Of a DNA stretch of 64,000 nt, positions 59,214-64,000 are shown one piece after another (position 1 is the stretch's first letter; every line of letters starts with the position of its first letter). The position numbers and the translations under genes were made by a program. Under the pieces are notes generated by a model. That model worked only from the letters and a program-made list of their open reading frames with translations. It ran no database searches and was not told the origin of the DNA. Source of the DNA: Achromobacter xylosoxidans (GTDB lineage: Bacteria > Pseudomonadota > Gammaproteobacteria > Burkholderiales > Burkholderiaceae_B); assembly GCF_014490035.1 (NCBI RefSeq), contig NZ_CP061008.1, forward strand, positions 4,836,001 through 4,900,000. The letters run 5' to 3'.

Positions 59214-60944
59214 GTGTCCCCACTTTCCATTTCCACTCCGGCCCGGCTCACGTCCGTGGCCACCGCGAAACTGCCCAGACTGATACTGCTGGGCTTGTCG
59301 CTGGCCTATATCGTGGCCGGCCTGTTCATGCGCGACCCGTGGAAAACAGACGATGCCGTGGGGCTGGCGACCATGATCACGGCGATCCGCGAAGGCGGCA
59401 TCACCTGGCTGCTGCCGCAGGTGGGACATCTGGCGCACGCCGAGGAAGGCCCCCTGATCACCTGGGTGGGCGCGATCTGCATCTGGCTGTTCGGCCCCTT
59501 CATCGGCGACATCACCGCCGGCCGCCTGCCCAATCTGCTGTGGTTCGGCATCACCGCCACCAGCGTCTGGTACGGCACCTATCTGCTGGGCCGACGCGCC
59601 GAGGCGCAACCGCTGGCCCTGCCCTTCGGCGGCGAACCTGAGCCGCGCGACTACGGACGCATGCTGGCGGACGCCGCGCTGCTGTTGTTGCTGGCCACGG
59701 TCGGCATCCTGCAGCGCACCCACGAAACCACCGTCGTACCCGCCATCATGGCGTGGCAGGCGCTTGCCTTCTATTCGCTGGCGCGCAGCATAGACCGGCC
59801 GTTCACCGGCAGCACCACTCTGGGCATCGCCCTGGCGGCCAGTTTCCTGACCCGCGGCTGGGTCGGCGCCATCCCCATCATGGTGGGCGCGGCCCTGGCG
59901 TTCTATCCGCGCAGCCGGCTGTGGAAATGCCGCCGCTGGCTGCTGTGGGCCGCGCTGCTGGCCGCCGTTCTGATCCTGGCCTGGTGGATACCCGCCAGCC
60001 AAAGCAGCGAGTACTGGATCCGCAACTGGAAGATCTGGAACCTGTCGTCCTTCACCGTGCCGCCCTGGCATGACATCGGGCGCACCCTGCGCGATCTGCC
60101 CTGGTACCTGTGGCCGACCTGGCCGCTGGCCCTGCTGGCCATCTGGCGCTGGCGCGCCTGGCTCTACGCGCCGCACATCTGGCTGCCCCTGGCCCTGCTG
60201 GTCTGCTCGGCGGTCGTGCTGTTCGGCTTGGAAGAAGCTTCCGATTCCGAATATGTGCTGCTGGCCGTGCCCTGCGCGGTGCTGGGCGCGTTCTCGCTGC
60301 CCACGCTGCGCCGCGGCGTGGTCAACACGCTGGACTGGTTCGCCGTCATGTGCTTTTCGCTGACGGCCACCACGGTCTGGCTGGGCTGGGTCGCCCTGCA
60401 CTTCGGCTGGCCGGCGCAGATTTCCCGCAATATCGCCCGCCAGACCACCGGCTACGAACCCGAGATCTCCTGGGTGGCGTTCGCGCTGGCCGTGGGCTTC
60501 ACCGTGGGCTGGATCGCGCTGGTGGTGTGGCGGCTGCGGGTACGGCCGCAGGCGTTGTGGCGCGGCACGGTGCTGTCGGCCGGCGGCCTGACCGTGACCT
60601 GGATCCTGCTGGTGCTGTTGTGGCAACCGGCCGTGGACTACGCCCGCAGCTACCGCACCGTGTCGGGCCAGCTGGCCCATGCGCTGAAAGAGAACGCGCG
60701 CCCCGGCGAGTGCGTGCGCGGGCTGAGCCTGGGCAGCGGGCAGCGCGCGTCGTTCCTGATCTTCGATAACCTGACGTTCACGTTCGACTCCAAGTGCACG
60801 CTGGTGCTACAGCAAACCAGCAATCAGAGCTTGCGCGACAACACCGCCGCTTACAGCGACGGCGCCGAGGTGCTGTGGCAAGGCGGCCGGCGCGCCGACC
60901 GCCAGGAAGTCTTCCGCCTGCTGCGAGTCGGCGCCCCCCGATGA
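59214..60944 (+). CDS. Membrane glycosyltransferase, ArnT/PMT-like
   Basis: A 576-residue inner-membrane protein with about 11-12 helices. The first external loop carries FMRDPWKTDDAVGLATM, an acidic motif like the DE/DD catalytic signature of GT-C enzymes, and HETTVVPAIMAWQALAFYSLAR, LTRGWVGAIPI and SEYWIRNWKIWNL are family-like. GT-C enzymes transfer sugars from lipid carriers to lipid A or proteins. A C-terminal soluble domain of about 90 residues follows (SGQLAHALKENARPGECVRG). The start is GTG 59214. Its TGA overlaps the next gene as ATGA. Confidence 0.8.
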   Translation: MSPLSISTPARLTSVATAKLPRLILLGLSLAYIVAGLFMRDPWKTDDAVGLATMITAIREGGITWLLPQVGHLAHAEEGPLITWVGAICIWLFGPFIGDITAGRLPNLLWFGITATSVWYGTYLLGRRAEAQPLALPFGGEPEPRDYGRMLADAALLLLLATVGILQRTHETTVVPAIMAWQALAFYSLARSIDRPFTGSTTLGIALAASFLTRGWVGAIPIMVGAALAFYPRSRLWKCRRWLLWAALLAAVLILAWWIPASQSSEYWIRNWKIWNLSSFTVPPWHDIGRTLRDLPWYLWPTWPLALLAIWRWRAWLYAPHIWLPLALLVCSAVVLFGLEEASDSEYVLLAVPCAVLGAFSLPTLRRGVVNTLDWFAVMCFSLTATTVWLGWVALHFGWPAQISRNIARQTTGYEPEISWVAFALAVGFTVGWIALVVWRLRVRPQALWRGTVLSAGGLTVTWILLVLLWQPAVDYARSYRTVSGQLAHALKENARPGECVRGLSLGSGQRASFLIFDNLTFTFDSKCTLVLQQTSNQSLRDNTAAYSDGAEVLWQGGRRADRQEVFRLLRVGAPR

Positions 60945-62341
60945 CGCCCGCTCCCGCCGCGCCGATGAGTTTCGGCGCCACCCTGCGCGGCATCGCCAGG
61001 CAGGCCTGGCCGGTGCTGGTCAGCCAGTGGGCCGGCATCTCCTTCGGCGTGCTCGACACCGCCATGACCGGCCATTCCAGCGCCGCCGACCTGGCGGCAA
61101 TGGCGCTGTCCGCGTCGATCTACATCACTATCTTCGTCGGACTGATGGGCGTGGTGCACGCCCTGATTCCCATCCTGGCCCAGCACTTCGGCGCAGGCAA
61201 CAACCTCGAGGTCGGCCGCAGCTGGGGCCAGGGCGTCTGGCTGGCGCTGGGCTTGTCCGTGGTGGGCGCCGTGCTGATGCTGTTCCCCAACATGTGGCTG
61301 TCCATGTCCGGCGAGGTCGCTCCCGGCGTGCGCGAACGCATCGGCTCGTATCTGCAGGCCCTGGTGCTGGCCCTGCCCGCCGCGCTGGTGTTCCGCACCA
61401 TCTACGCGCTGGGCACGTCGGTCTCGCGGCCCAAGCTGGTCATGGCGATCAACCTGACGGCCATTGGCTTCAAGGCCTTCTTCAACTGGCTGTTCATCTA
61501 CGGCAAGCTGGGATTGCCCGCCATGGGCGCCACCGGCGCCGGACTGGCCACCGCCGTGGTGTCGTGGATGAGCCTGGGCCTCGGCTTGTGGGTCATCACC
61601 CACGACCGCTACTACCGCCGCTTCAAGCTGCACGTCGGCAAGCCCGACTGGAAGACGCTCAAGGAACTGCTGCGCCTGGGCATCCCCATGGGCGGCTCCT
61701 ACCTGGTCGAAGTGTCGGCCTTCACTTTCATGGCCCTGCTGGTGGCGCGCGAAGGCACCTATGTGACGGGCGGCCATCAGATCATGTCGAACCTGGCCGC
61801 GCTCTGCTACATGATGCCCATGGCGCTGGGCGTAGCCACGGCGGCCCTGACCGCGCAGGCCATCGGCGCGGGCAACCTCGCCCATGCACACCGCACCGGC
61901 ATGGCCGGCCTGACGCTGGGCATACTGGGCGCGCTGTTGACGGCGGCGGTGCTGCTGGCCGGCCGCCCGCTGATCCTGGCCGCCTACACCGACAACCCCG
62001 AGGTGGCCGCGGTGGCGACCACGCTGCTGGCCGTCCTGCCCCTGTTCCACCTGTTCGACTCGATGCAGTGCATCAACTCCTACCTGCTGCGCGCCTACAA
62101 GGTCGCGGTGGTGCCGCTGCTGCTGCAAGTGGTGGCGCTGGCGGGCGTGGGCCTGGTCGGCGGCTGGTGGTTCGGCTTCGGCCCGGGCCGCGGCGGCCTG
62201 GACGGCGTGCGCGCCATCCTGGTCCCTGGATCTCCCCAGGGCGCCGGCAGCATGTGGCTGATGGCCATGGTCGGCCTGGGACTGTCGGCGGCCTTGCTGC
62301 ACTACTGGTACCGGCGCATCGTGCGTGGGACGATCAAGTAA
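60941..62341 (+). CDS. MATE-family multidrug/Na+ antiporter
   Basis: A 466-residue NorM-type MATE transporter with twelve helices in two pseudo-symmetrical halves. First-half marks are RQAWPVLVSQWAGISFGVLDTAMTGHSSAADLAAMALSAS and the second half begins LLRLGIPMGGSYLVEVSAFTFMALLVAR; HQIMSNLAALCYMMPMALGVATAALTAQAIG is characteristic. It exports cationic drugs or metabolites with Na+ or H+. ATG 60941 overlaps the glycosyltransferase stop, so the two are co-translated. A terminator follows at once. Confidence 0.92.
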   Translation: MTPAPAAPMSFGATLRGIARQAWPVLVSQWAGISFGVLDTAMTGHSSAADLAAMALSASIYITIFVGLMGVVHALIPILAQHFGAGNNLEVGRSWGQGVWLALGLSVVGAVLMLFPNMWLSMSGEVAPGVRERIGSYLQALVLALPAALVFRTIYALGTSVSRPKLVMAINLTAIGFKAFFNWLFIYGKLGLPAMGATGAGLATAVVSWMSLGLGLWVITHDRYYRRFKLHVGKPDWKTLKELLRLGIPMGGSYLVEVSAFTFMALLVAREGTYVTGGHQIMSNLAALCYMMPMALGVATAALTAQAIGAGNLAHAHRTGMAGLTLGILGALLTAAVLLAGRPLILAAYTDNPEVAAVATTLLAVLPLFHLFDSMQCINSYLLRAYKVAVVPLLLQVVALAGVGLVGGWWFGFGPGRGGLDGVRAILVPGSPQGAGSMWLMAMVGLGLSAALLHYWYRRIVRGTIK

Positions 62342-62369
62342 AAAAAGCAGCCTTACGGCTGCTTTTTTT
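62341..62369 (+). terminator. Terminator after the MATE gene
   Basis: AAAAAAGCAGCC, loop TTAC, GGCTGCTTTTTTT. The stem starts at the stop codon. Confidence 0.92.
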
Positions 62370-62410
62370 GACTGCTACCTACAAGAAGCAGCCGCCCCGC
62401 CGACGAGCCG

Positions 62411-62543
62411 CCCCCTCGGGGGCAGTTAGCCCGCGTAAGCGGGCGCGGCGTGGGGGCCCTTTTTCCCCGCCGGGCCGCCCCAAGGGGAAAACGCCCCCTC
62501 GGGGGGCAGCTAGCCCGCGTAAGCAGGCGCGGCGTGGGGGCCC
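62411..62543. repeat. Second locus of the ~83-bp structured repeat (two copies)
   Basis: Two copies whose CCCCTCGGGGG cores are 83-84 bases apart, as in the array at 25.7-26.0 kb. Stem-loop 1 of the second copy has arms TTTTCCCC (62461-62468) and GGGGAAAA (62484-62491) around loop GCCGGGCCGCCCCAA; stem-loop 2 is GCCCGC-GTAA-GCGGGC in the first copy. Both copies end in GCGTGGGGGCCCTT, and the last abuts the paaK stop codon. It lies between the convergent MATE and paaK genes. Confidence 0.88.
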
Positions 62544-62546
62544 TTA

Positions 62547-63860
62547 CTATTTCGGCCGCTTGTCGATCACGCGGCGCGCCTTGCCGGTCAGCGTGCGTTC
62601 CACATGGCCCGCGTCCGACACCTGGATGCGCGCGCTCACGCCGATGTGCGTCTTCACGGCATGCTGCAGCTGCTTGCCCAGATTCGTGCGGTCCGCATCC
62701 GACAGCGTCGAGAATTCGGCGCGCAGTTCGGTCAGGATTTCCAGCTCGTCCATATTGCCGGTGCGCGACAGCACCAGCTGGTAATGCGGCGCCAGCTGGG
62801 CGATCTTCAGGACCAGTTCCTCGACCTGGGTCGGGAACATGTTCACGCCGCGCACGATCAGCATATCGTCGCTGCGGCCAGTGATCTTGCCGATGCGGCG
62901 CATGCTGCGCGCGGTGGGCGGCAGCAGGCGGGTCAGGTCGCGGGTGCGGTAGCGGATGATGGGCATCGCTTCCTTGGTCAGCGAAGTGAACACCAGTTCG
63001 CCCGGCTCGCCGTCAGCCACGGGCTCGCCCGTGTCGGGATTGATGATTTCCGCGTAGAAATGGTCTTCCCAGACCACCGGACCGTCCTTGGTCTCGACGC
63101 ATTCGCTGGCCACGCCCGGCCCCATCACTTCGGACAGGCCGTAGATGTCGACGGCGTCGATGCCGGCTTCGGCCTCGATGTCGGCGCGCATCTGCCCGGT
63201 CCAGGGTTCGGCGCCGAAGATGCCGATGCGCAGCGAGCTTTGACGCGGATCAATCCCCTGGCGGCGCTGTTCCTCCAGAATATTGCAGAAGTAGGAGGGC
63301 GTGACCATGATGATGTCCGGACGGAAATCGTTGATCAGCTGCACCTGTTTTTCGGTCTGTCCGCCCGACATCGGAATGACCGTGCAGCCCAGGCGTTCGG
63401 CGCCGTAATGCGCACCCAGGCCGCCCGTGAACAGGCCGTAGCCGTAGGCCACGTGCACCGTGTCGCCGGGCTTGCCGCCCGCCGCGCGGATCGAGCGCGC
63501 CACCAGGTTGGCCCAGTTGTCCAGGTCGCCCTTGGTGTAGCCCACCACGGTCGGCTTGCCGGTGGTGCCGCTGGACGCGTGGATGCGCGAAATGCGCTCG
63601 CGCGGCACGGCGAACATGCCGAAGGGATAGTTCTCGCGCAGTTCCTTCTTCGTGGTGAAGGGGAACTTCGAGATATCGGACAGCTGCTTCAGGTCGTCAG
63701 GGTGTACGCCGGCTTCATCGAAAGCCTTCTTGTAGTGCGGCACGTTGTCGTAGGCGTGCTTGAGCGACCATTTCAGGCGCTCGAGCTGCAACGCGCGCAG
63801 CTCATCCTGGCTGGCATGCTCGATGGGGTCCAGCCCCGGCTTGCTCATGGTGTTGGACAT
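62547..63860 (-). CDS. paaK: Phenylacetate-CoA ligase
   Basis: A 437-residue adenylate-forming ligase that activates phenylacetate to its CoA ester. The P-loop is HASSGTTGKPTVVGYT (about 91-106); ATP-binding elements YGLSEVMGPGVASEC and YRTRDLTRLLPP follow, and the C-terminal swivel domain has RRIGKITGRSDDMLIVRGVNMFP, all PaaK hallmarks. AGGAG lies 15 bases before ATG 63860 and a second Met (63848) is possible. Other paa genes are not inside the window; the next minus-strand gene may begin at its right edge. Confidence 0.93.
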   Translation of the reverse strand: MSNTMSKPGLDPIEHASQDELRALQLERLKWSLKHAYDNVPHYKKAFDEAGVHPDDLKQLSDISKFPFTTKKELRENYPFGMFAVPRERISRIHASSGTTGKPTVVGYTKGDLDNWANLVARSIRAAGGKPGDTVHVAYGYGLFTGGLGAHYGAERLGCTVIPMSGGQTEKQVQLINDFRPDIIMVTPSYFCNILEEQRRQGIDPRQSSLRIGIFGAEPWTGQMRADIEAEAGIDAVDIYGLSEVMGPGVASECVETKDGPVVWEDHFYAEIINPDTGEPVADGEPGELVFTSLTKEAMPIIRYRTRDLTRLLPPTARSMRRIGKITGRSDDMLIVRGVNMFPTQVEELVLKIAQLAPHYQLVLSRTGNMDELEILTELRAEFSTLSDADRTNLGKQLQHAVKTHIGVSARIQVSDAGHVERTLTGKARRVIDKRPK

Positions 63861-63971
63861 GGTTATCTCTCTCCTGAAATTCTCTCTGCGCGGGGCCTGA
63901 TCGCGGCGGGCATATGCCCTGCCCGCTCGCTGCCCGGCCCGCGGCCGTATAGCTTTGGTTGGCTGGCTGCC

Positions 63972-64000
63972 TCAAGCGTCCGCGGGAACGCCGACGATCT
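63972..64000 (-). CDS. Possible C-terminal end of a minus-strand gene
   Basis: The last bases read on the minus strand as ...IVGVPADA and a TGA at 63972-63974. This could be the 3' end of the gene upstream of paaK, but only nine codons are visible. Confidence 0.2.

Overview
The window is GC-rich (roughly two thirds G+C), densely coded chromosomal DNA from a beta-proteobacterium, most likely Alcaligenaceae of the Achromobacter/Bordetella kind. The evidence is two Bug-type (TctC) solute receptors, many LysR regulators, a scpB-rluB-rimP-nusA-infB-rbfA-truB-typA string and short ATGA gene overlaps. I see no prophage, transposase, CRISPR array or plasmid function. This is a taxonomic inference from gene content, not a database match.

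Layout. 0-3 kb: tail of a Bug receptor, a membrane acyltransferase, and a Rieske oxygenase behind a structured leader. 3-10.7 kb: a phosphonate locus on the minus strand (phnT, a fused permease, phnX, phnS, a TIGR03364-type flavin oxidoreductase), with a divergent LysR gene and a PhnZ-like HD dioxygenase. 10.7-22 kb: housekeeping and transport genes (MFS, LysR, sulfurtransferase, EamA, htpX, lactonase, L-serine dehydratase, Na/Pi transporter, dienelactone hydrolase, ZIP). 22-26 kb: polA and a LOG-family gene, then a tandem array of 83-bp structured repeats. 26-35 kb: an amidohydrolase/Bug/LysR unit and an aromatic operon (catB, catA, AAHS transporter, benD-like SDR) divergent from a LysR gene. 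35-47 kb: typA, truB, rbfA, infB, nusA, rimP, rluB and scpB, all on the minus strand, with an initiator tRNA divergent from scpB. 47-54 kb: LysR, a COG0523 GTPase, tRNA-Asn, tRNA-Thr, and a two-component system followed by a DegP-like protease. 54-64 kb: maiA, ispH, fkpB, radC, kynB, kynA, rpmE2, a glycosyltransferase and MATE pair, a second copy of the structured repeat, and paaK.

How the genes work together. Aromatic and nitrogen catabolism dominates: tryptophan entry (kynA, kynB), catechol ortho-cleavage (catA, catB), homogentisate (maiA), phenylacetate (paaK) and aminoethylphosphonate. Several of these sets are incomplete here: phnX without phnW, a phnZ-like gene without phnY, benD without benABC, and kynA/kynB without kynU.

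The strongest unexplained signal is the ~83-bp repeat. It sits between convergent genes at two places. Its hairpin arms differ completely between copies while pairing and a 15-nt loop are kept, which is covariation evidence for a selected structure. Other points worth follow-up are terminator-like hairpins directly before the start codons of the Rieske gene and rimP, and the oppositely charged low-complexity tails of the overlapping genes scpB and rluB.
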